Assembly: GCF_003259365.1 (NCBI RefSeq)
Contig: NZ_QLLY01000001.1
Span: 186,001 to 250,000, forward strand
Reading direction: 5' to 3'
Source of the DNA: Streptomyces sp. PsTaAH-137
Lineage (GTDB): Bacteria > Actinomycetota > Actinomycetes > Streptomycetales > Streptomycetaceae
DNA length: 64,000 nt
The first letter of the stretch is position 1, and each line of letters starts with the position of its first letter. A model generated the notes under the pieces. That model was not told the origin of the DNA. It made no database searches and was given only the letters and a program-made list of their open reading frames with translations. Made by a program: the position numbers and the translations under genes. Of this stretch, positions 44,779-54,169 are shown piece after piece.

Positions 44779-45754
44779 CCGTCGGCAGGGCGGTGGGCGT
44801 ACCGGTCGTGGCCGTCGACGCGCCCGAGGCGATGCCGTGCGCCGGCTCGGGCAGCGTCTCGGGGGACAGGAGCGTGGAGGTCCGCCCGTCGACGCCGACC
44901 GGGACATCGCCGTCGATCGTCACGCGGGCCAGCTCGCGCTCGTGGTCGTCGGAGTCGTCGACGCCGTAGTGCTGCGTGGCGCGGTTGTCCCAGATGGCCA
45001 CGTCGCCGACCCGCCACTGCCAGCGGACGGTGTTCTCGGGGCGCTCGATGTGCCGCTGGAACAGGTCGACGAGGGCGCGCGAGTCCTGGCCGGTGAGCCC
45101 CGCGATCTTCTGCACGAAGTTGCCGAGCAGCAGCGTGCGCTCACCGGTCTCCGGGTGGACGCGGACCACCGGGTGCTCGGTGCGGAACGTGATCTTCGCG
45201 AACACGTCGCGGAAGCGCCGCAGCTGCTCCGGGACCGCGTCGGGGCGCAGGGCCGCGTAGTCGTAGTCGTTGGTGTGCACGGCCCGCAGCTCCTCCGCCA
45301 GCCGCTTCAGCGGGTCGGGCAGATTCTCGTACGCCGTCGCCGTGTTCGCCCACAGCGTGTTGCCGCCGTACGGCGGGAGGGTGATCGCGCGGAGGATGGA
45401 GAACGCCGGGTAGGCGGGCACGAACGTGACGTCGCTGTGCCACTGGTTGGCGCGGCCGCCGTGGTCGGAGTTGATCGGGAACGAGTAGCGGCCGTCGGCC
45501 GACGGCACGGTGGGGTGGGCGACCGGGGTGCCGAGCAGCCGTCCGAACGCCTCGTGCGCCGCGGCGTCGAGCCGGTCCTGGCCGCGGAAGAAGACGACCT
45601 TGTGGGCGAGCAGGGTCTCGCGGATCGCGGCGACGGTCTCGGGGGCCAGGTCGCCGGAGAGGCGGACGCCCTCGACGACGGCGCCGATACGGCCGTTCAG
45701 CCTGGTGACGGTGAGGCCGGAAGCGGGGGTGGGTTCCAGGGCGGTCGTGGTCAT
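44768..45754 (-). CDS. TauD/TfdA-type Fe(II)/2-oxoglutarate dioxygenase
   Basis: A 328-residue enzyme. The metal triad is His106 and Asp108 (QWHSDVTF) plus His262 (TQHYGVDD), and Arg277 (LARVTI) likely holds 2-oxoglutarate. The length and the GGNTLWANT segment are typical of the taurine/alkylsulfonate dioxygenase group. No sulfonate transporter is adjacent, so taurine is only one possible substrate. Annotated from the ATG at 45754. It shares a 421-base upstream region with the divergent LacI regulator. Confidence 0.9.
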   Translation of the reverse strand: MTTTALEPTPASGLTVTRLNGRIGAVVEGVRLSGDLAPETVAAIRETLLAHKVVFFRGQDRLDAAAHEAFGRLLGTPVAHPTVPSADGRYSFPINSDHGGRANQWHSDVTFVPAYPAFSILRAITLPPYGGNTLWANTATAYENLPDPLKRLAEELRAVHTNDYDYAALRPDAVPEQLRRFRDVFAKITFRTEHPVVRVHPETGERTLLLGNFVQKIAGLTGQDSRALVDLFQRHIERPENTVRWQWRVGDVAIWDNRATQHYGVDDSDDHERELARVTIDGDVPVGVDGRTSTLLSPETLPEPAHGIASGASTATTGTPTALPTVTG

Positions 45755-46018
45755 GAGCGCGAGCGTCGCAACCGGTTCCGAACGCCGTCAACAGCCCGAC
45801 GCCCGCCGCCGACGCCTCCCGCCACGGCGCCGAACACCTCTCTGAGCAGGCACGTCGGGCCGGGGCCCGTCCGCTCGCGGGGCTCCTCGATTTCACGGAC
45901 CCGCAATGTTCCCGCCACCCCCGACGAGCGCCGCGCATCCAATCTTCCCGGCCCCGCCCCTCGCACGGCACCCTGTCATTAACCTGTGCGAGGGGGGAAC
46001 ATCCGTCGCCCATGGGGT
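45755..46018. other. Intergenic region between TauD-type gene and LacI operators
   Basis: About 260 bases with no supported gene. It presumably contains the TauD-type promoter. Nothing else stands out apart from a run of G before 45996; the next part, from 46019, holds the LacI operator cluster. Confidence 0.45.
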
Positions 46019-46147
46019 GGAAGCGCTCTGTCGAAGCGCTTCGACAGTCTTATGGACAGGCAGTTACTGCTCCCCATAGGGTCGGAAGGTCGCACCGACA
46101 CGGGCAATCCGTCCCCGTCGAAGCGCTTCGCACCGAGAGCGCTTCGT
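46019..46147. promoter_or_regulatory. Cluster of LacI-family operators upstream of the LacI gene
   Basis: TGTCGAAGCGCTTCGACA (46029-46046) is a perfect 18-base palindrome. TCGAAGCGCTTCG (46118-46130) is a second strong site. Degenerate copies flank both: GGAAGCGCTCTG (46019-46030) and GAGCGCTTCGTC (46137-46148). All lie within 160 bases of the regulator's start, so it probably represses itself. Confidence 0.85.
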
Positions 46148-46175
46148 CCCTTTCGCATCGGCTCAGGAGAACGAC

Positions 46176-47192
46176 ATGGTCACGCTCGCAGAGGTCGCCC
46201 GGCACGCCGGAGTCTCCGCCAGCACCGTGAGCTACGTCCTCAGCGGCAAGCGGTCCATCTCCGCCGCCACCCGGGAGCGCGTCGAGAGCAGCGTGCGCAC
46301 GCTGGGCTACCACCCGAACGCGGGGGCCAGGGCCCTGGCCAGCAGCAAGTCCAACATCATCGCCCTGATGGTGCCGCTGCGCACCGACATGTACGTACCG
46401 GTGATGATGGAGATAGCGATGGCCGTCGCCACCGCCGCCCGCACCCATGGCTACGACATCCTCCTGCTCACCGGCGAGGAGGGCGCGGAGGCGGTGCGCC
46501 GCATCGAGGGCAGCGCGCTCGCCGACGCGATGATCCTGATGGACGTGGAGCTGGACGACGAGCGGCTGCCGCTGCTGCGCACCGCCTCCCGGCCCGCCGT
46601 ACTGATCGGGCTGCCGGCCGACACCGCCGGACTCAACTGCGTGGACCTCGACTTCGCCGCCGCGGGCGCCGCCTGCGCCCAGCACCTCGCCGACCTCGGC
46701 CACCGCGAGATCGCCGTCATCGGCGAGGCCGCCGCCGTCTACGAGCGGCGCACCGGATTCGCCGAGCGGACCCTGTCCGGGCTGCGCGAACGCAGCGGCG
46801 AGCTGGGCCTGCGCCTGCTGCACCGCCCCTGCGAAGGCTCGTACGCCTCGGTGTCGGCAACGTTGTCGCGGGTCTTCGACGAGCGCCCCGGCACCACCGC
46901 CTTCGTCGTGCAGAACGAGGCGGCGACCGACCCGCTGCTCGCCCTGCTGCGCCAGTCCGGCCGCGCCGTCCCCGAGGACGTCTCCGTCGTCGCCGTCTGC
47001 CCCGAGCAGGTGGCCGCGCACGCCTCGGTGCCGCTCACCTCGGTCGCGGTGCCCGCGCAGGAGATGGGGCGGCGCGCCGTCGAGCAGGTCATCGCGAAGA
47101 TCGAGGGGCGCGGCTGCGACGAGGAGGTCGTGCTGCTCGCACCGGAGCTGACGGTGCGGGAGAGCGCGGCCCAGGCGCCCGCCGACGCCTGA
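46176..47192 (+). CDS. LacI-family transcriptional regulator of the sugar locus
   Basis: A 338-residue LacI/GalR repressor. The HTH at residues 2-55 is complete (VTLAEVARHAGVSASTVSYV, then LGYHPNAGARALAS for the hinge). A periplasmic-binding-like effector domain fills the rest (SNIIALMVPLRTD; EDVSVVAVCPEQ). AGGAGAA precedes the ATG at 46176. Because its own upstream region, the SBP gene, the GH3-GH31 operon and the GH43 gene all carry the same TCGAAGCGCTTCGA palindrome, it is the most likely repressor of them all. The inducer would be an oligosaccharide delivered by the ABC system. Confidence 0.92.
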   Translation: MVTLAEVARHAGVSASTVSYVLSGKRSISAATRERVESSVRTLGYHPNAGARALASSKSNIIALMVPLRTDMYVPVMMEIAMAVATAARTHGYDILLLTGEEGAEAVRRIEGSALADAMILMDVELDDERLPLLRTASRPAVLIGLPADTAGLNCVDLDFAAAGAACAQHLADLGHREIAVIGEAAAVYERRTGFAERTLSGLRERSGELGLRLLHRPCEGSYASVSATLSRVFDERPGTTAFVVQNEAATDPLLALLRQSGRAVPEDVSVVAVCPEQVAAHASVPLTSVAVPAQEMGRRAVEQVIAKIEGRGCDEEVVLLAPELTVRESAAQAPADA

Positions 47193-47207
47193 GCCGCGCC
47201 CGGCCGG

Positions 47208-47924
47208 TCAGCTGCTGGAGACGCTGAAGCCGTTGGTGGTGAAGTTCAGGCCACCGGCGGATGAGGTGATCTCGTAGCCGAACTGGACGTCACCGACGGT
47301 CACGTTGCCGATGTACCCCTTGGTGTCCTTCAGCCACTTCAGGATCGCCAGGATGTTGACGGTGCCCGACGTGGAGTCGGAGGTGCGCAGGAACGAATAC
47401 ACGTTGTTGGCACCGTTGCTGCCGACGTAGACCGTCCACGTGTGACCGCCCAGCGTGACGTTGCCGATCGGGCTGCCCAGCGCGCCCACGGCCCCGTTGT
47501 AGTTGACCCACAGCATGATCTCGTTGGCGTAGCCGCTGTCCCAGATGTCGTACGACGTGTTGTAGGCGCCCGACGATGGCACGGTCACGTTGTAGCTGCT
47601 GGTCAGGGAGGAGATCGAGCTGATCGGCTTCCCGATGACCTTCTTGGCGTTCGGGTAGGACTTGATGCCGCCCGTGTTGGGGTGGTCGGCCCAGACACCC
47701 CAGTTGGACGACGAGTTGGCCCAGATCGTCTGGGAGCCCGCGCCGGAGCCCCAGATGTTGTTGTACAGGGTGTAGCCGTCCGGGGTGGAGTACGTGCCCC
47801 ACTGGTCGGACGAGGACCACACCGCCGCGTGGGCGGGGGAGGACGCGAGGACCAGTGCGGCCGTGGCGGCGACTGCGGAGCCGAGGATTCTGCGGCGGCT
47901 CGGTGACGTTTCCGATCGTGCCAT
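47208..47924 (-). CDS. Secreted glycoside hydrolase family 12 endoglucanase/xyloglucanase
   Basis: A 238-residue protein. A Tat-like signal peptide (SRRRILGS..., cut after AHA near residue 33) precedes the GH12 jelly-roll: DQWGTYS and LYNNIWG at the start, nucleophile Glu135 in NEIMLWV, acid/base Glu218 in FGYEIT. GH12 enzymes cut beta-1,4-glucans with retention, and many prefer xyloglucan. It has no binding module and lies 31 bases after the GH95 stop, as last gene of the transport operon. As the only secreted enzyme of the locus it would cut polymer outside the cell for uptake. Confidence 0.92.
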   Translation of the reverse strand: MARSETSPSRRRILGSAVAATAALVLASSPAHAAVWSSSDQWGTYSTPDGYTLYNNIWGSGAGSQTIWANSSSNWGVWADHPNTGGIKSYPNAKKVIGKPISSISSLTSSYNVTVPSSGAYNTSYDIWDSGYANEIMLWVNYNGAVGALGSPIGNVTLGGHTWTVYVGSNGANNVYSFLRTSDSTSGTVNILAILKWLKDTKGYIGNVTVGDVQFGYEITSSAGGLNFTTNGFSVSSS

Positions 47925-47955
47925 GGTGTCCCTTCCATGGTCGGTGGGGGGAGAA

Positions 47956-50166
47956 CTACCGCGCGCTCACGATGAGTTCGCGGTCCTCACCGGCGGTCAG
48001 ACGGACGAGTCCGTCGTCGCCGTCGGGGGTTCTGAGTTCGATGTGCGCGTCACGGTCCGGGCGCACGAGCGCCGTGCAGCGGCCACCGCCCCAGGCCAGG
48101 TCGACGCGGGCACCGAACCGGGTGCGCAGGCCGCGTACCGTGCCCCGCGCCCAGGACGCGGGCAGCGCGGGCAGCAGCACGAGCCGGCCGGGTGTCGACT
48201 GGAGCAGCGACTCGGTCAGCACCGCGGGCAGGGTGTGCGCGGCGTCCGCGTTGTAGACGTCGCGGCGCGGATAGTGCGCGCTCATCAGCGAGGGATGGAA
48301 GTAGTCGCCGGTCAGGACCTGGCGCAGCGCGTCGGCGACACGGGGCGCGTCACGCAGCCGGGCCGCGATCAGGGCGTGGTGGAGATGGCCGTGCGCGGAG
48401 TCGTTCTCGGCGCCGCGCAGCGCGAGCGCCCGGCGCGCCGCCTTCGCCAGGTCCGGTGTGTCGTACGGGGTGATCTCGTGGTGCGGCCACACCGGGTAGA
48501 GGTGGCTGAGGTGCCGGTGGTCGTAGGTCTCCTCCAGGCCCGGCCAGGCCCACTCGGCCAGGGCGCCGTCGTCGTTCACCCGGTAGTCGGGCAGCCGGTC
48601 GGCGAGCGCGGTCCAGCGGTCGGCGTCCGCCCCCGGGGACCAGGCGGCGGCGGTGCGCAGGGCGTGCCGGGCCGCGGCGATGTCCATCGTCGCGTTGAGG
48701 GTGCCCCAGCTCGCGTTCGCCGGACGGTTCTCCGGCGAGTACGACGGCACGACGACCACCCGCCCGTCGGGACCGGTGCGGCCGAGGAAGTCCTCGTAGA
48801 ACAGGGCGAGGTCGCAGAGTACGGCGGTCAGCCAGGGCGGGCGCTCGCCGGTCGTCTCGGCCTGTTCGACCAGCGGGGCGAGCAGCCAGTCGGCGCCTGC
48901 CGTCCACAGATGCATCGGCCACTGGCGCTGAAAGTGGTACGTGTGCCCGGACTCGCCGTCGGTGTGGGCGGGTGCCACGATGCCGCGCGCCCCGAAGATG
49001 CTCCGGGCGTTGTCGCGCCAGTCCGCCAACTGACCCCGGATCAGCGCCCCCTGCGCCTCGACCACCTCGGGGAGCGCACAGGCGGGCGCCGACGCCGTCT
49101 GGAGATTGAGGTTGGCGTCCGTGGTGAACGCGCCCGCCCACGCGGTGTCCCACTCGCCGGTCCACAGCCCCGTCAGGCGCGGCGGCAGGGCCCCCGAGGA
49201 GCTGAGCAGGTGATAGCGGCCCGCGGCGAACAGTCGCTCCAGCAGGGCGTGGCTGTCGGGACGCTTCAGCAACTCGGAGCCGGGGAGCTTCCGTTCGGCC
49301 GGCAGTCCGCCGAGCGAGAAGGTGACGCGCTCGTACGCGGCCCGGTGCGGGGCCGTGTGCCGTGCGAGCAGATGGCCGTAACTCCGTGTCGTGCAGCCGT
49401 TGTCGAGCAGGCCGGTCAGCTCGGCGGCGGCCGCGCTCGCGTCCAGTTCCCCGAGGTGCCGGTGCACGCGGGTGAGCAGCAGGATCTCCTCCGCCGCGTC
49501 GACCCGGAGCCCGGTGGTGCCGATCGAGGTGCGTCCGCCCTTGACCACGGCCACCGTCACGCCCGTGTAGGCGAGGTCCCCGTCCGGGTAGCGGCAGCGC
49601 AGGGTCAGCTGGGCGCCGTACGGGGTGAGGACGACGCTGCGGCCGACGCCGAGCCCGCACGGCACCCCTGTGAGACGGTGATCGAGCAAAACCTCCCCGT
49701 CCAGGCCGGGCCCCGTGGCGTACTGCACCACGACGTCGTCGGCGCGGGAGACGAACACCTCTCCCTGCCAGCCGCCGCAGCGTGCCGCGCACACGCCCGT
49801 CGCGAAGTCGACGGAGCGGCGGTAGTGGCGCCACGCGATGCTGTCGCGGACGAACCGCACCTGGAACGCCGGATGGAACGCCCGCACCCATTGCAGGGCG
49901 CGCCCGTCCGTGAACTCCTCCGCGGCCGTCACCTCACCGGCCAGCAACCGGTCCTGAAGGCCGGAGAGTTGACCGGCGAGGCGGGGCGGTTTCGGCTGGG
50001 GGCCGCCGTCCGGGCGCACCAGCGCGTGATGGGTGACGACGACCCGGTCGTCGTGCGGATCACCGAACACGAGGGCGCCGTGCCGGCCGTTCCCGCTCAG
50101 GAAGGCGTCCTCCCAGCGGGCGGCCGGCGACGGCTCCCAGGTGCCGTGCGGATGCTCAGGCAGCAC
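47956..50166 (-). CDS. Glycoside hydrolase family 95 (alpha-L-fucosidase type)
   Basis: A 736-residue protein with an N-terminal beta-sandwich and a long (alpha/alpha)6 catalytic barrel. Active-site motifs seen in the GH95 model enzyme AfcA are recognisable: ANLNLQT (the NxN pair), SYSPENRPA (the Glu) and YNADAAHTLPA (the Asp). GH95 enzymes remove alpha-1,2-linked L-fucose, or alpha-L-galactose, and fucosyl-galactose caps occur on xyloglucan. No signal peptide, so it acts on imported oligosaccharides. A GTG at 50166 is used; it overlaps the stop of the GH42 gene by 11 bases. Farther upstream the frame is open but is the shadow of the GH42 gene. Confidence 0.85.
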   Translation of the reverse strand: MLPEHPHGTWEPSPAARWEDAFLSGNGRHGALVFGDPHDDRVVVTHHALVRPDGGPQPKPPRLAGQLSGLQDRLLAGEVTAAEEFTDGRALQWVRAFHPAFQVRFVRDSIAWRHYRRSVDFATGVCAARCGGWQGEVFVSRADDVVVQYATGPGLDGEVLLDHRLTGVPCGLGVGRSVVLTPYGAQLTLRCRYPDGDLAYTGVTVAVVKGGRTSIGTTGLRVDAAEEILLLTRVHRHLGELDASAAAAELTGLLDNGCTTRSYGHLLARHTAPHRAAYERVTFSLGGLPAERKLPGSELLKRPDSHALLERLFAAGRYHLLSSSGALPPRLTGLWTGEWDTAWAGAFTTDANLNLQTASAPACALPEVVEAQGALIRGQLADWRDNARSIFGARGIVAPAHTDGESGHTYHFQRQWPMHLWTAGADWLLAPLVEQAETTGERPPWLTAVLCDLALFYEDFLGRTGPDGRVVVVPSYSPENRPANASWGTLNATMDIAAARHALRTAAAWSPGADADRWTALADRLPDYRVNDDGALAEWAWPGLEETYDHRHLSHLYPVWPHHEITPYDTPDLAKAARRALALRGAENDSAHGHLHHALIAARLRDAPRVADALRQVLTGDYFHPSLMSAHYPRRDVYNADAAHTLPAVLTESLLQSTPGRLVLLPALPASWARGTVRGLRTRFGARVDLAWGGGRCTALVRPDRDAHIELRTPDGDDGLVRLTAGEDRELIVSAR

Positions 50167-52147
50167 CGTGACCGCCCCGCCCGGCGCGCAGCGCCACGAC
50201 ACCGAACCGCCCGAGCGGCACGGAGCCGGTGTACTCGGCCCCCGTGAGCAGATCGTGGAACGGGCCCTCGTCCGCGGGGAGTTCGACGACCGTCTCGTTC
50301 CGCCCGTGGTGCAGCAGGAACAGCACTTCGCCGCGGCGTACGGCCTCCACTCCTGCGGGGAGGCCGGGCAGTGGAGGCCGTACGCCCGCCTCGGCGGCCA
50401 CGCCCGCGAGCAGCGCGCGCAGGGCCGAAGGCTCGGGAAGGGTCGAGAGGTACCAGGCGTGCCCGCGTCGCAACACGGCCGGAAGACCGTCGAGTTCACC
50501 ACCGCGATAGGCCGAGACGATCTCCGCGTCCCGCGCCGCGGTCAGCTCCTCCGACCACAGCGTGCCCGCGAACTCGCCGCAGTCCACGCTCTCCCCGGGC
50601 TCCAGCGGCCACCACTCGTGCAGGGTGCGGATGCCGAACAGCTCGCGCAGCCGCGCGTCCATCCCGCCGGGCCGCACCCGGTCGTCGGCGTCGGCCACAC
50701 CGGAGAAGAACCCGCACACGATCCGCCCGCCGCCGCGCACATAGGCGAGCAGGTTCTCGACGGCCGCGTCGGTGAGCAGGTACAGCTGCGGCACGACCAC
50801 CATCCTGTAGGCGGACAGGTCGTGCTCGGGGTGCGCGAAGTCCGTGGTCGTGCCCGCCTCCCACAGAGCCCGGTGCCAGGCCCGCACCACGTCCTGGTAG
50901 TCGACCCGTGCGGAGGGCCGGGCCTCCTGGCTCCCCGCCCACCAGGAGTGCCAGTCGTGCAGCACGGCGACCTCGGCGCTCACCCCGGTACCGGCCACCT
51001 CGCCCTCCAGCAGGGCGAGTTCGGCGCCGATCCGCTTCACCTCGGCGAAGGCCCGGCCCTCCTCGCCCGCGTGGCCGACCATCCCCGAGTGGAACTTCTC
51101 CGCGCCCTGCCGGGACTGCCGCCACTGGAAGTGGAAGATCGCGTCCGCGCCCCGGGCCACCGACTGGAGCGACCACAGCCGGTTGAGGCCGCGCGGCTTC
51201 GGCCGGTTCACCTCCCGCCAGTTCACCGCCCCGGCCGCCTGCTCCATGAGCGTCCAGGGCCGGCCGCCGGACTGACCGCGCGTCATGTCCCCGATCAGCG
51301 CGTTGTACTGGCCGCCCAGCGGGTCGCTCGGGTCCGGATACACGTCGACGGAGACGACGTCCTCCTGTTCGGCCCACGTCCACCCGTCCTGGCCGATCCA
51401 GAACGGCATGAAGTTCGTCGTCACCGGGATGTGGTCCGGGGAGTGCCGGCGCACGATGTCGCGCTCGGCGACGAAGCACTCCATGAGCGCGTCGGAGGTG
51501 AACCTGCGGAAGTCCAGGTCCTGCGCGGGGTTGCGCAGATACTGGGCGCGGCGCGGCGGGATCACGTCCTCCCACGTGTCGACGCGCTGGCTCCAGAAGG
51601 CCGTGCCCCAGGCCTCGTTGAGCGCGTCCAGGGTCGTGTACCTGGCCCGCAGCCAGTCCCGGAAGGTGCGGGCCGCCTCGTCGCCGTAGTCGACCGTGCA
51701 GTACTCGTTGTTGATGTGCCACATGCGCAGCGCCGGATGGTGCCCGTACCGCTGGGCGAGGTCCTCGGTGATCGCGGCTGCGCGGCGGCGGTACTCGCGG
51801 GAGGAGTGCGCGAACTGCTGGCGGGAGCCCCACCACACGGTCTGCCCGTTCTCGTCGCGGGGCAGCGTCTCCGGGTGCAGCCGCCCCAGCCACGGCGGCG
51901 GCGACGCGGTCGGCGTCGCCAGGACGACGCCGATCCCGTGCTGATGCATCAGGTCCATCAGCCGGTCGAGCCACCCGAACTCCCGTGCGTCCGGTTGTGG
52001 TTCGAGCTTCGCCCAGGAGAACACGCCCAGCGTGACGTAGGAGACCCCGGCCGCCTTCATCAGCCGCACGTCCTCGGCCCAGACCTCCTCGGGCCACTGC
52101 TCGGGGTTGTAGTCGCCGCCGTAGAGGAGGCGGGCTGGGGCGGTCAT
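50156..52147 (-). CDS. Glycoside hydrolase family 42 beta-galactosidase
   Basis: A 663-residue, three-domain protein. The TIM barrel opens with LLYGGDYNPEQWPE. The acid/base is Glu148 (INNEYC) and the nucleophile Glu302 (TLMEQAAG), both with correct family spacing. The C-terminal parts are the trimerisation and small beta domains. GH42 removes beta-linked galactose (sometimes alpha-arabinopyranose). No signal peptide, so cytoplasmic. It sits 58 bases after the second permease gene, and overlaps the GH95 gene. In the proposed pathway it takes galactose from side chains after GH95 has removed fucose. Confidence 0.93.
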   Translation of the reverse strand: MTAPARLLYGGDYNPEQWPEEVWAEDVRLMKAAGVSYVTLGVFSWAKLEPQPDAREFGWLDRLMDLMHQHGIGVVLATPTASPPPWLGRLHPETLPRDENGQTVWWGSRQQFAHSSREYRRRAAAITEDLAQRYGHHPALRMWHINNEYCTVDYGDEAARTFRDWLRARYTTLDALNEAWGTAFWSQRVDTWEDVIPPRRAQYLRNPAQDLDFRRFTSDALMECFVAERDIVRRHSPDHIPVTTNFMPFWIGQDGWTWAEQEDVVSVDVYPDPSDPLGGQYNALIGDMTRGQSGGRPWTLMEQAAGAVNWREVNRPKPRGLNRLWSLQSVARGADAIFHFQWRQSRQGAEKFHSGMVGHAGEEGRAFAEVKRIGAELALLEGEVAGTGVSAEVAVLHDWHSWWAGSQEARPSARVDYQDVVRAWHRALWEAGTTTDFAHPEHDLSAYRMVVVPQLYLLTDAAVENLLAYVRGGGRIVCGFFSGVADADDRVRPGGMDARLRELFGIRTLHEWWPLEPGESVDCGEFAGTLWSEELTAARDAEIVSAYRGGELDGLPAVLRRGHAWYLSTLPEPSALRALLAGVAAEAGVRPPLPGLPAGVEAVRRGEVLFLLHHGRNETVVELPADEGPFHDLLTGAEYTGSVPLGRFGVVALRAGRGGHGAA

Positions 52148-52205
52148 AGTGCGGCTCCGATGGGGGTCACAGGTGGGACGGGCGGTGCGCGGTGCGTGCC
52201 GGGGG

Positions 52206-53132
52206 TCAGCCCTTGACGGCGCCGGTGAGCATGCCCTTCTTGAAGTGGCGCTGGACGAAGGGCGAGGCGACGGCCACCGGGACCAGGGCGAGGACCATGA
52301 CGGCCATCTGCAGACCGAGCGTGGACAACTGCCCGGTGTGCACCGCCTGCTGGAGTCCCGTCGGAGCCGCCCGGCTCTTCTGCACCAGCTGGATCAGCAC
52401 GTTCTGCAACGGCATCATCTGCTGGTCGGTGAGGTAGATGGAGGCGTTGAACCAGGCGCTCCAGTACCCCACCGCGTAGAAGAGCGAGATCACCGCGAGC
52501 ACCGCCCGCGACAGCGGCAGGATGATGGTGAGCAGGATGCGCAGATCGCTCGCCCCGTCGATGCGCGCCGACTCGGTCAGCTCCGGCGAGATGCTCATGA
52601 AGAAGGAGCGCAGCACCAGGATGTTGAAGACGCTGACCGCGCTCGGCAGGATCAGCGACAGATAGGTGTCGGTGAGGCCCAGCGACTGCACGAGCAGATA
52701 CGTGGGGATCAGCCCGGCTCCGAAGAACATCGTGGCCATCAGCGACATCAGCAGGAACCGGTGGCCGAGGCTGCCGCTGCGGGACAGACCGTAGGCCGCG
52801 AGCACCGACACCGTCATCGAGAACACCGTGCCGACCACGGTGACCCCGATCGACACGAGCATCGCCCGGCTGACCTGGCCGCCGCCCAGCAGCTCCGTGT
52901 AGTTGACGAACGTGATGCCGTCGGGGACCAGGACGAGACCGCCGGCCCGGTCGATCACCGGCTTGGGGGACAGGCTCGTGACGATCACGATCCACAGCGG
53001 GCCGAGGATCGCCAGACAGCACAGGACGAGGAAGCCGCCCTTGAGCGTGAGCCCCGCCTTGCGCGGCGGTTCCTCCCACACCGGGCGCGGCGGCGCCTGG
53101 AGGCTGCGGATCAACTGCGTGTTCAGGCTCAC
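52206..53132 (-). CDS. Sugar ABC transporter permease (LplC/CUT1 type)
   Basis: A 308-residue inner-membrane protein with six predicted helices and the EAA loop of sugar importers (ESARIDGASDLRILLTIILP). It belongs with the LplC/YtcP-type permeases for complex oligosaccharides. The start is GTG at 53132, overlapping the stop of the first permease (GTGA). No ATPase is encoded; Streptomyces importers of this type share the MsiK ATPase, so absence is expected. Confidence 0.92.
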   Translation of the reverse strand: MSLNTQLIRSLQAPPRPVWEEPPRKAGLTLKGGFLVLCCLAILGPLWIVIVTSLSPKPVIDRAGGLVLVPDGITFVNYTELLGGGQVSRAMLVSIGVTVVGTVFSMTVSVLAAYGLSRSGSLGHRFLLMSLMATMFFGAGLIPTYLLVQSLGLTDTYLSLILPSAVSVFNILVLRSFFMSISPELTESARIDGASDLRILLTIILPLSRAVLAVISLFYAVGYWSAWFNASIYLTDQQMMPLQNVLIQLVQKSRAAPTGLQQAVHTGQLSTLGLQMAVMVLALVPVAVASPFVQRHFKKGMLTGAVKG

Positions 53133-54169
53133 TTCTTGTACACCCCCTGCTCGCCCAGCAGGTGCGCGAAGCGGTTCGCGCCCAGGACGAGACAGATGCC
53201 GATGGCCCCCTTCACGAGGCCGACCGCGGCCGCGTAACTGAAGTCGCCGTTCTGGATTCCCATGTTCCACACGTAGGTGTCGAGGACCTCGCTGGCTCCG
53301 GCGCCGACCGCGTCGCGTTGCAGCAGGAACTGCTCGAAGCCGACGGACAGCGCGTCGCCCACCCGCAGCACGAGCAGCAGGGCGATCACCGGGCGCAGCG
53401 CGGGCAGGGTCACGTGCCACATGCGGCGCCAGCGTCCGGCGCCGTCCATGGCCGCCGCCTCGTAGAGGTCGGTGGAGACCGCGGCGAGCGCGGCGAGGAA
53501 GACGATGACCCCCCAGCCCGCGTCCTTCCACACGGACTGGGCCGTGACCAGGAACTTGAAGAAGCTCGCGTCGGTCATGAGGTCGAAGCCGCCCCAGCCG
53601 TGCCGCTCCATCGTCTGCGCGATGATGCCGGCGCCGCCGAAGATCTGCTGGAACACGGTGACGACCAGCACCCACGAGAAGAAGTGCGGCAGATACATGA
53701 TCGCCTGCGCCACGGCCCGCACCCGGGGCCGCACCACGCTGTTGATGAGCAGCGCCAGCGCGATCGGCACCGGGAAGAACAGCACCAGCTGAAGGACGAA
53801 CAGGACCAGCGTGTTCTTCGCCGCGTCCCAGAACAGCGGGTCGCCGAGCATCCGCGAGAACTGCTCCACGCCGACCCAGGGGCTGTGGAAGATCGCGGCG
53901 ACGCCGTTGCTGGACACGTACGGGTCGTAGTCCTGGAAGGCGACGACATTGCCCAGCAGCGGCACGTAGTTGAAGAGCAGGAGCAGGGCGATGGCGGGCA
54001 GCGTCATGAGGATGAGGGCGCGGTCGCGGCGCAGCCGGGTCCTGAAGGGGACCTTGGCGCCGCCGGAGCGCTTCTCGGGGACTGCCTTCGGGGCGAGCGC
54101 GGCCACCGGCTCCTCGACGGCGGCCGGCTGACGCACCCCGTCGGGCCTGCTCCCGGCGGTGAGGGACAT
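53129..54169 (-). CDS. Sugar ABC transporter permease (LplB/CUT1 type)
   Basis: A 346-residue permease. After a 50-residue hydrophilic tail come six membrane helices, starting RALILMTLPAIALLLLFNYV, and the EAA loop (YEAAAMDGAGRWRRMWHVTLP) in the last third. It pairs with the permease downstream. The start ATG at 54169 overlaps the stop of the binding-protein gene (ATGA), so the three transport proteins are translationally coupled. Confidence 0.92.
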   Translation of the reverse strand: MSLTAGSRPDGVRQPAAVEEPVAALAPKAVPEKRSGGAKVPFRTRLRRDRALILMTLPAIALLLLFNYVPLLGNVVAFQDYDPYVSSNGVAAIFHSPWVGVEQFSRMLGDPLFWDAAKNTLVLFVLQLVLFFPVPIALALLINSVVRPRVRAVAQAIMYLPHFFSWVLVVTVFQQIFGGAGIIAQTMERHGWGGFDLMTDASFFKFLVTAQSVWKDAGWGVIVFLAALAAVSTDLYEAAAMDGAGRWRRMWHVTLPALRPVIALLLVLRVGDALSVGFEQFLLQRDAVGAGASEVLDTYVWNMGIQNGDFSYAAAVGLVKGAIGICLVLGANRFAHLLGEQGVYKK